Position numbers and translations under genes: made by a program. Below are positions 29,788-36,781 of a stretch of 64,000 bases of DNA, piece after piece; positions within the stretch are counted from its first letter, which is position 1; each line of letters opens with the position of its first letter. Below the pieces are notes generated by a model. That model made no database searches, had not been told where the DNA came from, and saw only the letters and a list, made by a program, of their open reading frames with translations. Source of the stretch: Kitasatospora cinereorecta (GTDB taxonomy: Bacteria; Actinomycetota; Actinomycetes; Streptomycetales; Streptomycetaceae); the NCBI RefSeq assembly GCF_024172095.1, contig NZ_JAMZDX010000003.1, positions 124,001 through 188,000 on the forward strand, read 5' to 3'.

Positions 29788-29944
29788 CGTCCGTCCCACC
29801 CAGATCGCCCGCTGACACGTCCAGCCCTTGGACGCGCGTGGTCGCCCCACCGGTTCTGCCCGGTGGTGCGACCGGGCAAAAAGGCGGGGCGCGCCGCACA
29901 GGGTATAGCGGGCCGGAAACCGCCCCTCATGCGAGGCTGGCGGT

Positions 29945-30343
29945 ATGAAGGTCCTCAGCTTCGTCCTGAACGTCCTGTGGTTGGTCTTCTGCGGGATCTG
30001 GATGGCCCTCGCCTACGTCGTGGCCGGGATCATCTGCTTCATCCTGATCATCACCATCCCGTTCGGCATCGCCTCGTTCCGGATCGCGGGCTTCGTGCTC
30101 TGGCCGTTCGGGCGGACGACAGTGGAGAAGGCCGACGCCGGAGCGCCCTCCTGCATCGGCAACGTGATCTGGATGGTCTTCGCCGGCTGGTGGCTGGCTC
30201 TCGCCCACATCGCGACCAGCATCCCGCTGTTCATCTCGATCATCGGGATCCCCTTCGGCTGGGCCAACCTCAAGATGATCCCGATCTCGCTGATGCCGCT
30301 CGGCCGCGAGATCGTCTCCACCGACGAGCGCATCGGATGGTGA
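29945..30343 (+). CDS. YccF-domain membrane protein
   Basis: The 132-residue protein has two repeated YccF units. Each is a hydrophobic pair followed by a conserved turn: LNVLWLVFCGIWMALAY ... IPFGIASFRIAGFVLWPFG in the first half, and IGNVIWMVFAGWWLALAH ... IPFGWANLKMIPISLMPLG in the second. It is an inner-membrane protein of unknown function. Its last codons overlap the start of the FMN reductase gene, so the two are translationally coupled. Confidence 0.85.
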   Translation: MKVLSFVLNVLWLVFCGIWMALAYVVAGIICFILIITIPFGIASFRIAGFVLWPFGRTTVEKADAGAPSCIGNVIWMVFAGWWLALAHIATSIPLFISIIGIPFGWANLKMIPISLMPLGREIVSTDERIGW

Positions 30344-31026
30344 CCGCGGCCGACACCGGCGGCGGTGGGGGTACGGCGGAGCGCGGGCCGCTGCGGCTGT
30401 TCGTGCTCTCCGGCTCCCGCCGGGCGGACTCCCTCAACACCCGGCTGGCCGCCCTTGCCGGGGCTGCCGTACGGGCCCACGGTGGCATCGCCGACCTCGC
30501 CTCGGTCAAGGACTTCGAGGTCCCCGACTACGACGGCGACCTGGAGGCGACCGACGGCATCCCGGCCGGCGCGATCCGGTTCAGGGAGCGGCTGGAGGCG
30601 GCCGACGCCTTCGTGATGGCCTCGCCCGAGTACAACGCCTCGCTCCCCGGCGTGCTGAAGAACCTCATCGACTGGACCAGCCGCTTCCGCCCCCAGCCGT
30701 TCAACGAACGCCAGGGCCTGCTGATCTCCGCCTCGCCCTCGATGGTCGGCGGCAACCGCGGCCTGTGGGCGCTGCGCGTCCCGTTGGAGCACCTCGGCGC
30801 GCGGATCTACCCCGACATGTTCTCCCTCGCCACCGCGCACAGCCTGCTCGCCGGCGGCGACCGGATCGCCGACGAGACGCTCCAGCAGCGCTTCGAGGCC
30901 AACATGCTCAACTTCATGAACCTGGTCGAGGCCGCCACCCGCTACCGCTGCGTCAAGAAGGCCTGGGTCGAGTACCTCGGCGAACGCCCCGACCTCACCA
31001 TCGACCGCACCGAGCTCTCCGCATAG
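30337..31026 (+). CDS. NADPH-dependent FMN reductase family protein
   Basis: The 229-residue flavodoxin-fold protein has the phosphate-binding loop LSGSRRADSLNTRLA near residue 24 and SPEYNASLPGVLKNLIDW near residue 95, which defines the chromate/azo/quinone reductase family. It probably reduces quinones, azo dyes or flavins with NAD(P)H. ATG 30337 lies inside the 3' end of the yccF-like gene, and GTG 30340 is an alternative start one codon later. The gene is convergent with a LysR regulator. Confidence 0.85.
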   Translation: MVTAADTGGGGGTAERGPLRLFVLSGSRRADSLNTRLAALAGAAVRAHGGIADLASVKDFEVPDYDGDLEATDGIPAGAIRFRERLEAADAFVMASPEYNASLPGVLKNLIDWTSRFRPQPFNERQGLLISASPSMVGGNRGLWALRVPLEHLGARIYPDMFSLATAHSLLAGGDRIADETLQQRFEANMLNFMNLVEAATRYRCVKKAWVEYLGERPDLTIDRTELSA

Positions 31027-31042
31027 CCGCGTTGTCGGATCC

Positions 31043-31969
31043 CTACACCTGGACCTGGGCGGCGAGGAGGTCGGCGAAGGCGGTGGTGAGGCGGTCGGGG
31101 CGGGTGCGGGTGTAGGCGGCGAGGGTGCGGCGGACGGGCGGGTCGGGGCGCAGCAGCAGGGCGTCGAGGGCGGGCGGGAGGATGTTGGCGGGGACCAGGG
31201 CGGGGCCGAGGCCGGCGGCGGCCAGCAGGGGAGCGGCGGCGGTCTGCTCGGTGCGGACGGCGATGCGCGGCTGGAAGCCGGCCTCCGCACAGACGCGGTC
31301 GAGGAGTTCGGCGAGCCCGTTGCCCGGGGCGTAGTGCACCCAGGCCCGCCCGGCCAGGTCGGCGATCCGGACCCGGGGTGCGGCCGGGCCGTCCCCGAGC
31401 GGGTCGTCCCGGACCGGGTCGTCCCCGAGCGGGTCGTCGCCGAGCGGATCGTCACTGGGCAGCACCACGGTGAACTCCTCGACGCCCAGCTCCCGCACCG
31501 GCCCCTCCCAGCCGTCCGGGACCGGCCCGATCGCCAGGTCGGCCTGCCCGGCGGCCATCGCGGCGCGCAGCTGCTCGGCGTGCGGGTACTCGCGCAGCCG
31601 GACCCGGACCTCCGGGTGCCGCTCCCGCCAGGCCTTGAGGACGGGCGGCAGCGGTCCGAGGCTGACCGAGTGGACGGTGGCGACCTCGAGTTCGCCGCCG
31701 TCCAGGCCGGCGGTGCGGCGGGCGGCGGCCTGCAGCCGTTCGGCGTCGGCGAGCGCGGCTCGGGCGTGCGGGAGGGCCGCCCGGCCCATCGGGGTGAGCC
31801 GGATCCCGCGCGGCAGCCGTTCCAGCAGCGGGCCGCCGACGGTGCGTTCGAGCGCGCGGATCTGGTGGGACAGCGCGGGCTGGGTGACGTGCAGCAGCTC
31901 GGCGGCGCGGGTGAAGGAGCCGCAGTCGACCACGGTGACCAGGTACTCGAGCTGTCGCAGCGTTGCCAT
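31043..31969 (-). CDS. LysR-family regulator with internal repeat
   Basis: The 308-residue protein has an N-terminal winged helix (about 1-60, LEYLVTVVDCGSFTRAAELL) and a periplasmic-binding-like effector domain. Around residues 172-192 the effector domain carries an insertion of four five-residue repeats (DPLGD-type) encoded by a 15-nt tandem repeat. It is divergent from the SDR gene at 32072 with 102 bp between the starts, so it likely controls that gene. Confidence 0.87.
   Translation of the reverse strand: MATLRQLEYLVTVVDCGSFTRAAELLHVTQPALSHQIRALERTVGGPLLERLPRGIRLTPMGRAALPHARAALADAERLQAAARRTAGLDGGELEVATVHSVSLGPLPPVLKAWRERHPEVRVRLREYPHAEQLRAAMAAGQADLAIGPVPDGWEGPVRELGVEEFTVVLPSDDPLGDDPLGDDPVRDDPLGDGPAAPRVRIADLAGRAWVHYAPGNGLAELLDRVCAEAGFQPRIAVRTEQTAAAPLLAAAGLGPALVPANILPPALDALLLRPDPPVRRTLAAYTRTRPDRLTTAFADLLAAQVQV
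31395..31454. repeat. 15-nt in-frame tandem repeat inside lysR
   Basis: Four 15-nt units (CCGAGCGGGTCGTCC type) keep the reading frame, adding five residues per unit to the LysR effector domain. Confidence 0.85.
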
Positions 31970-32071
31970 GAACAGACCTTATGGGATCGGTAGAAACCAT
32001 GCCTTGGACGCATGGCAGCTGCTCGGCGGAGGGTGGAGGCACCGAGCGGAACGAGAGAGAGCAGGGATCCC

Positions 32072-32791
32072 ATGGAGACGCTGGCAGGCCGCCGACTGGT
32101 CGTGATCGGCGCGGGCTCGCACACCGGCCGCCACCTGGCCAGGACCGCCGCCGAGCGGGGCGCCGAACTGGTCCTGGCCGGGCCGGACCCGCGCCGGCTG
32201 GAGTGGACGGCGGGCGAGCTGCCCGGGCCGGCCGCCGCGGTGGTGCCGGTCGACCTGGCGGACGAGGCGTCGATCGCCGCACTGGCGGACGCGGTCGGCC
32301 CGTTCGACCACCTGGTGTCGACCGCGGCCATGCCCGCCAACGGTCCGCTGGCCGAGCTCGAACTCGCCGACATCCAGCGGGCGTTCGCGGCCAAGGTGAT
32401 CGGGCCGATGCTGCTGGCCAAGCACCTGGCGGGGCAGGTGCGCGAGGGCGGCTCGTTCACCTTCTTCTCCGGGGTGGCGGCCTGGCGCCCGGCGCCGGCC
32501 CGGACCGTGATGGCGACCACCAACGGCGCGCTGGCCTTCCTGGTGCAGGCGCTGGCGGTGGAGCTGGCGCCGGTGCGGGTCAACGCGGTGTCGCCCGGCA
32601 TCGTCGACTCCGGCTCCTGGGACGGCCTGGGCGCGGACAAGGCGGGGTTCCTGCGCCAGGTCGCCGAGCGCAACCCGGCCCGCCGGGTCGGCACGCCCGA
32701 CGACCTGGTGGACGCGGTGCTGTACGCGCTGGGCAGCCCGTACGTGACCGGGACCGTGCTGCACGTGGACGGCGGCGGACGGCTGGCCTGA
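32072..32791 (+). CDS. short-chain dehydrogenase/reductase fold protein lacking the Tyr-Lys motif
   Basis: The 239-residue protein has the nucleotide-binding loop VIGAGSHTGRHLA (about 11-23), a DLAD motif and the SDR C-terminal VTGTVLHVDGGGRLA. Where classical SDRs have Ser...YxxxK, it reads SGVAAW ... TVMATTNGALAF, so the catalytic Tyr and Lys are replaced by Met and Asn. It may be a non-classical SDR using another residue, or a binding protein. ATG 32072 follows AGGGA. It is divergent from a LysR gene. Confidence 0.8.
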   Translation: METLAGRRLVVIGAGSHTGRHLARTAAERGAELVLAGPDPRRLEWTAGELPGPAAAVVPVDLADEASIAALADAVGPFDHLVSTAAMPANGPLAELELADIQRAFAAKVIGPMLLAKHLAGQVREGGSFTFFSGVAAWRPAPARTVMATTNGALAFLVQALAVELAPVRVNAVSPGIVDSGSWDGLGADKAGFLRQVAERNPARRVGTPDDLVDAVLYALGSPYVTGTVLHVDGGGRLA

Positions 32792-32824
32792 GCGGCCCGC
32801 CGCCGCAGCGTCCCGGCGTCCCGG

Positions 32825-33826
32825 TCAGACCTTGACGATCATCTTGCCGGTATTGGCGCCGGTCAGGACGCCGAGGAAGGCGTCCACCACCCGGTCGAAG
32901 CCGTCCACCACGGTCTCGTCCGCGCGGACCCGGCCGGAGGCCAGGTGCGGGGCGACGAAGTCGTACAGCTCCGGCAGCGCGTCCATGTGGTTGCGCACCA
33001 GGAAGCCCTCCAGCCACAGGCTCTTGCCGACCACCTCGAAGAGGTTGGCGGGGGCCGCGGGCGCGACGGTGCTGTTGTACTGGGCGATGGCGCCGCACCA
33101 GGCGATCCGGCCGTGGTCGCGCAGCACGTCGATCGCCGCCTCCAGGTGGTCGCCGCCGACGTTGTCGAGGTACGCGTCGATGCCGTCCGGGGCGGCCTTG
33201 CGCAGCAGGTCGACCACCGGTCCGTCGTGGTAGTCGAAGGCGGCGTCGTAGCCGAGGTGCTCGGTGAGGTGGGCGACCTTGGCCGCGCTGCCGGCGCTGC
33301 CGACCACCCGGCGGGCGCCCAACAGCCGGGCGAACTGACCGGCCGCGCTGCCCACCCCGCCCGCCGCGGCGGAGACGAACAGGTCGTCGCCGGGCTGGAG
33401 CCGGGCGATCCGGGTGAGCCCGACCCAGGCGGACAGCCCGGTGCCGCCGAACACGCTGAGGTGGGCGCCGAGCGGCACGCCCGGCAGCTCGGGCAGCAGC
33501 CGCACCTCGTCCCGGGAGACCACCGAGTGGGTCCGCCATGCCTTGCGGTGGGCCAGCACCGTGCCGACCGGCAGCTCGGCGCTGCGGGACTCGACCACCC
33601 GGCCCAGCGAGCGGCCCTCCAGCGGCGCGTTCAGCTCCCAGCCGCCCTCGCCGCCGTTCATCGCCTGGCGCATGTACGGGTCGACCGAGAGGTAGAGGTT
33701 CTCGACCAGGGCGGAGCCCTCGGCGAGGGCGGGGATCGGCTCGGTCAGGAAGGCGAAGTCCTCGGCGGTCGGCAGGCCCTGCGGGCGGGCGACCTGGTGG
33801 ACGACGACGGCGGTGGGGCGGGACAC
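32825..33826 (-). CDS. NADP-dependent MDR-family oxidoreductase (enoyl/alkenal reductase-like)
   Basis: The 333-residue protein is a zinc-free medium-chain dehydrogenase of the CurA/leukotriene-B4-dehydrogenase type. It has ENLYLSVDPYMRQAM near residue 43, the Rossmann loop VSAAAGGVGSAAGQFARLLG near 150, and YLDNVGGDHLEAAIDVL. It likely reduces alpha,beta-unsaturated carbonyls with NADPH. GTG 33826 with GGAGG is the supported start. It is divergent from the LysR gene at 33993. Confidence 0.85.
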   Translation of the reverse strand: MSRPTAVVVHQVARPQGLPTAEDFAFLTEPIPALAEGSALVENLYLSVDPYMRQAMNGGEGGWELNAPLEGRSLGRVVESRSAELPVGTVLAHRKAWRTHSVVSRDEVRLLPELPGVPLGAHLSVFGGTGLSAWVGLTRIARLQPGDDLFVSAAAGGVGSAAGQFARLLGARRVVGSAGSAAKVAHLTEHLGYDAAFDYHDGPVVDLLRKAAPDGIDAYLDNVGGDHLEAAIDVLRDHGRIAWCGAIAQYNSTVAPAAPANLFEVVGKSLWLEGFLVRNHMDALPELYDFVAPHLASGRVRADETVVDGFDRVVDAFLGVLTGANTGKMIVKV

Positions 33827-33992
33827 GGGGGCCTCCGAAGGCGGTGCGGTGCGGCGGGTTGCCCGGCGGTTCGGGCTCGACGTGATCACCGTACGAAGCG
33901 GCCGCGGCGGCGGGCAGGCCCTGCCGTCGATGGAACGGCGCGTTCCATGAGCGCCGTTCATGGGACGCGGGCGGGCGGGTAGATTGCCGATC

Positions 33993-34832
33993 ATGACCGA
34001 CCTCGCCCCGCAGGAGCTGCGCATCCTGGTCGCCGTCGAAAGCGAGCAGGGCTTCACCGCCGCGGCCGCCGCCCTGGGCATGACCCAGTCCGCGGTCTCG
34101 CACGCCGTCCGCACCTGCGAGCGCAAGCTCGGCGCGGTCCTGTTCGACCGCGGCCGGCACGGCGCCACCCCCACCCCGGCCGGCCGGCGGGTGGTCGGCC
34201 ACGCCCGCCGGATCCTCCGCCTGCTCGACCGACTCCCCTTCGAGGCACGGGAGTCGGAGGACGGCAGGGTCGCCGGACCGCTGCGGATCGCCGCCTTCCG
34301 CAGCGTCGCCGCCCACGTCCTCCCACCCGTCCTCGCCCGGCTCGCCGAACGCCACCCCGACCTCGCCCCCGAGGTGAGCGTGATCCGCGACCTCGGCCGC
34401 GGCACCGCCGGCGAGGTCGCCGACGGCCGCGCCGACCTGGGCCTCGCCACCCTCAACGCCGACACCGCCGCCGTCCCCGGACTGGTGGCGGCACCCCTGT
34501 TCACCGAGCCGTACGCGCTGGCGCACCGGATCGGCCACCCCGACCCGCACTCCCTCCCGCTGGTCGACTGGGACGAGAACTGCGGCTCCTACACCAGGAG
34601 TTGGTGGCAGCGGCAGGACTGGATCCCGTCCGCCACCATCAACGTCGCCGACGACACCGTGGTCCTCTCACTGGCCGCCCAGGGCGTCGGCATGGCGATC
34701 ATGCCGCACCTCACCCTGCTCAACCCGCCCGCCGACCTGGCCGTCACCGACCTCGGACCGCAGCCCCCGGCCCGGCAGGTCGGCTACGTCACCACCCCGA
34801 ACTCGCCCGCACCGCGCCCGTCCGCGCCCTGA
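33993..34832 (+). CDS. LysR-family regulator, apparent frameshift near the C-terminus
   Basis: The reading frame gives 279 residues. The N-terminal winged helix (LRILVAVESEQGFTAAAAAL, MTQSAVSHAVRTCERKLG) is followed by a LysR effector domain ending QVGYVTTP. At the C-run 34795-34798 the current frame runs into a short tail and stops at 34832. One extra C there would instead give PELARTAPVRALIRELRAA and a stop at 34885, which matches a normal LysR C-terminus far better. This is either a sequencing slip or a real C-terminal change. It is divergent from the MDR gene. Confidence 0.8.
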   Translation: MTDLAPQELRILVAVESEQGFTAAAAALGMTQSAVSHAVRTCERKLGAVLFDRGRHGATPTPAGRRVVGHARRILRLLDRLPFEARESEDGRVAGPLRIAAFRSVAAHVLPPVLARLAERHPDLAPEVSVIRDLGRGTAGEVADGRADLGLATLNADTAAVPGLVAAPLFTEPYALAHRIGHPDPHSLPLVDWDENCGSYTRSWWQRQDWIPSATINVADDTVVLSLAAQGVGMAIMPHLTLLNPPADLAVTDLGPQPPARQVGYVTTPNSPAPRPSAP

Positions 34833-34905
34833 TCCGCGAACTCCGGGCCGCGCCGCTGCTCCCCGGCCTCACCCGCACCGCTTGAGCGGGCCCCGGCCGT
34901 GCTGG

Positions 34906-35460
34906 TCAGTCCCCGACCGCCTCACGGAGCCGGGCGAACTCGGCGGCGATCCCGTCCAGCGTGTAGTGCGCGTTGAGCCCGCTGGGGTTGGGCAGCAGCC
35001 AGACCAGGGTGTCGCCGATCGGATCCGGCTGCGGGCCGACCGCCGCGCGCGGGCGGGCGAACGCGGCCCGGTAGGCGCCGATGCCGAGCACCGCGAGGGC
35101 CCGCGGCCGCAGCCGCAGCACCCGCCTCACCAGCGCCTCGCCGCCCGCCCGGTACTCCTCGGCGGTCAGTTCGGACGCCTTCGCGGTGGTCCGGGCGACC
35201 ACGTTGGTGATCCCGAGGCCGAGCGCCGGCAGCTCCTGCTGCTCCTCGGGGCGCAGCTGTCGCGGGGTGAAGCCGGAGCGGTGCAGCGCGGGCCAGAAGC
35301 GGTTGCCGGGCCGGGCGAAGTGGTGCCCGGTCGCGCCGGACCACAGGCCCGGGTTGATGCCGCAGAACAGCACCCGCAGCCCGGGCCCGGCGACGTCCGG
35401 GATGGTGGTGTCCTGGGCGGCGGCGAGCTCGTCGGCGGTGGGGCGGTGGGTGGCGGTCAT
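34906..35460 (-). CDS. mug: G/U mismatch-specific uracil-DNA glycosylase (Mug/TDG family)
   Basis: The 184-residue protein has the Mug motifs GINPGLWSG (residues 34-42), the catalytic-site surroundings RPGNRFWPALH, and LLPNPSGLNAHY near residue 150. The family removes uracil or thymine from mismatches with G, helping to repair deaminated cytosine in GC-rich DNA. ATG 35460 is chosen over an upstream in-frame start because the upstream residues do not fit the family. It is convergent with the lysR gene. Confidence 0.87.
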   Translation of the reverse strand: MTATHRPTADELAAAQDTTIPDVAGPGLRVLFCGINPGLWSGATGHHFARPGNRFWPALHRSGFTPRQLRPEEQQELPALGLGITNVVARTTAKASELTAEEYRAGGEALVRRVLRLRPRALAVLGIGAYRAAFARPRAAVGPQPDPIGDTLVWLLPNPSGLNAHYTLDGIAAEFARLREAVGD

Positions 35461-35509
35461 CCGTCCACTCTGCCGCATCGCCGCCACCGGAACGGAAGGT
35501 GTCGGTGCG

Positions 35510-36034
35510 ATGGATAGTCAGTTCGATTATTCGCCTGCCCCGGTCGGCCGACATGCGGAGAATGATGGGGTGTCATACGAACTGAACGCGCTGATCGCCG
35601 CCGCCGAACTGATCCACGTGGTGGCGGCCGAGGTCCCGGCCGCGCAGGTGGTGCCGCTCGGCCAGGGCCTCGCCCTGATCCCGATGACGGACCGGCTGCA
35701 CGACGCCCTGCAGCAGCCGTCCAGCTCGCCCGGACCCGGCTTCACGCGCTTCCCCGGCGGCTTCGGGCTGCGGCTCGCCGCGTGGTCCAAGGCCAGCCCC
35801 CTGGCGTACGTCGAGGCCGCGACCCCGGACGGCGACGGCACCCAGCGGGCCGCGGTCTGGTGGGACGGCACCGTCGTCCTCGGCCCGCTGCGACATGTGC
35901 CCGGCGAACCCCTGCCCACCGAGGGCGCCCCGATCGACCGCGCGCTGCACCTGCTCGGCGCCCGCCCCGAGGGCGGCCGGCCCGAGTCCGACGCGATCGG
36001 CCTGACCGCCTGGGCGGGCGGCGCCCGCGGCTGA
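35510..36034 (+). CDS. hypothetical protein
   Basis: The 174-residue soluble protein is not recognised. It starts MDSQFDYSPAPVGRHAEND at ATG 35510, and GGAAGG lies about ten bases upstream. A helical stretch (ELNALIAAAELIHVVAAEVP) is followed by beta-like segments with conserved-looking Trp and Gly residues (FGLRLAAWSKASPLAYVE, RAAVWWDGTVVLGPLRHVPG). It has no membrane segment. It is divergent from mug. Confidence 0.6.
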   Translation: MDSQFDYSPAPVGRHAENDGVSYELNALIAAAELIHVVAAEVPAAQVVPLGQGLALIPMTDRLHDALQQPSSSPGPGFTRFPGGFGLRLAAWSKASPLAYVEAATPDGDGTQRAAVWWDGTVVLGPLRHVPGEPLPTEGAPIDRALHLLGARPEGGRPESDAIGLTAWAGGARG

Positions 36035-36153
36035 GCCGCAGTTGGCGGCGTACACACCATTCGGCGTACGAGCGGTGGCCGCGCCGATGCCGGTGGCTCA
36101 ACGTGTGGTGCAGGCAAGATGCCTGAACTCCGTTGAAAGGAAACGGCTTTCCG

Positions 36154-36654
36154 ATGCGTGCCACCTGGGCGGCCGCCGCGTTGACCGCGGCCCTGAGCCT
36201 CACCGCCGCCACCGCCGCCGCGGCCGTCGCGGCCCCCGCCAACCCGTCGGTCGCGGCCGACTCCACCCGCGGCCACCCCGCCGCCGTCCACCCGCCGATC
36301 TCCCGCTTCGCCCCACCAGGGTCCCTGTTCGCCGCGATGCCGAAACATCCGGCCCTGTCGGCCAAGCCCGGTGTCACCGCCATGCCGCCCGGCCTCGCAG
36401 CCGGAGCGCTCTCGGATCCGTCCGACTCCGGTACGAGCGCGCTCCCGAGCACCGGCACTGCCACCGGCCCGGCCGCGAGCCCTGCGGACCTCGACGTCGC
36501 CGGTCTCCTCGACCAGGTGGAAAAGATCACCGATCAGCTCACCGAGGCGGCCGCGCTGCCGGACCTCGGCGTGGTCCAGCAGCTGCTCGCCACACTCACC
36601 GACCTGCTCAAGGGCCTCCTCGGCGGCCTGCTGCCCGTCGTCCCGCCCAGCTGA
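36154..36654 (+). CDS. secreted hypothetical protein
   Basis: The 166-residue protein has an Ala-rich signal peptide (about 1-27, ALTAALSLTAATAAAAVAAP). A Pro/Ala/Ser-rich low-complexity middle precedes a C-terminal amphipathic helix region, VAGLLDQVEKITDQLTEAA ... LLATLTDLLKGLLGGLLP. ATG 36154 follows AAGGA by 12 bases. The Leu-rich tail could interact with membranes or with itself. No family is recognised. Confidence 0.6.
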   Translation: MRATWAAAALTAALSLTAATAAAAVAAPANPSVAADSTRGHPAAVHPPISRFAPPGSLFAAMPKHPALSAKPGVTAMPPGLAAGALSDPSDSGTSALPSTGTATGPAASPADLDVAGLLDQVEKITDQLTEAAALPDLGVVQQLLATLTDLLKGLLGGLLPVVPPS

Positions 36655-36665
36655 CGGACGCGGCC

Positions 36666-36712
36666 CCCGGCCCCGCGCGCACCCGGTCACCCGGACGGCG
36701 CGCGGGGCTGGG
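36666..36712. terminator. hairpin between convergent genes
   Basis: Two 15-nt arms (36666-36680 and 36698-36712) pair with a single G-T wobble. It lies between the secreted hypothetical gene and the 3' end of the fused sigma-factor gene. Confidence 0.7.
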
Positions 36713-36781
36713 CGTGCTCCCGGTTCATCCTTCGGCGCCGGGTTCGTGCTTCGGCTCCGGCCGAGCACTCTTCGCCTCCGC

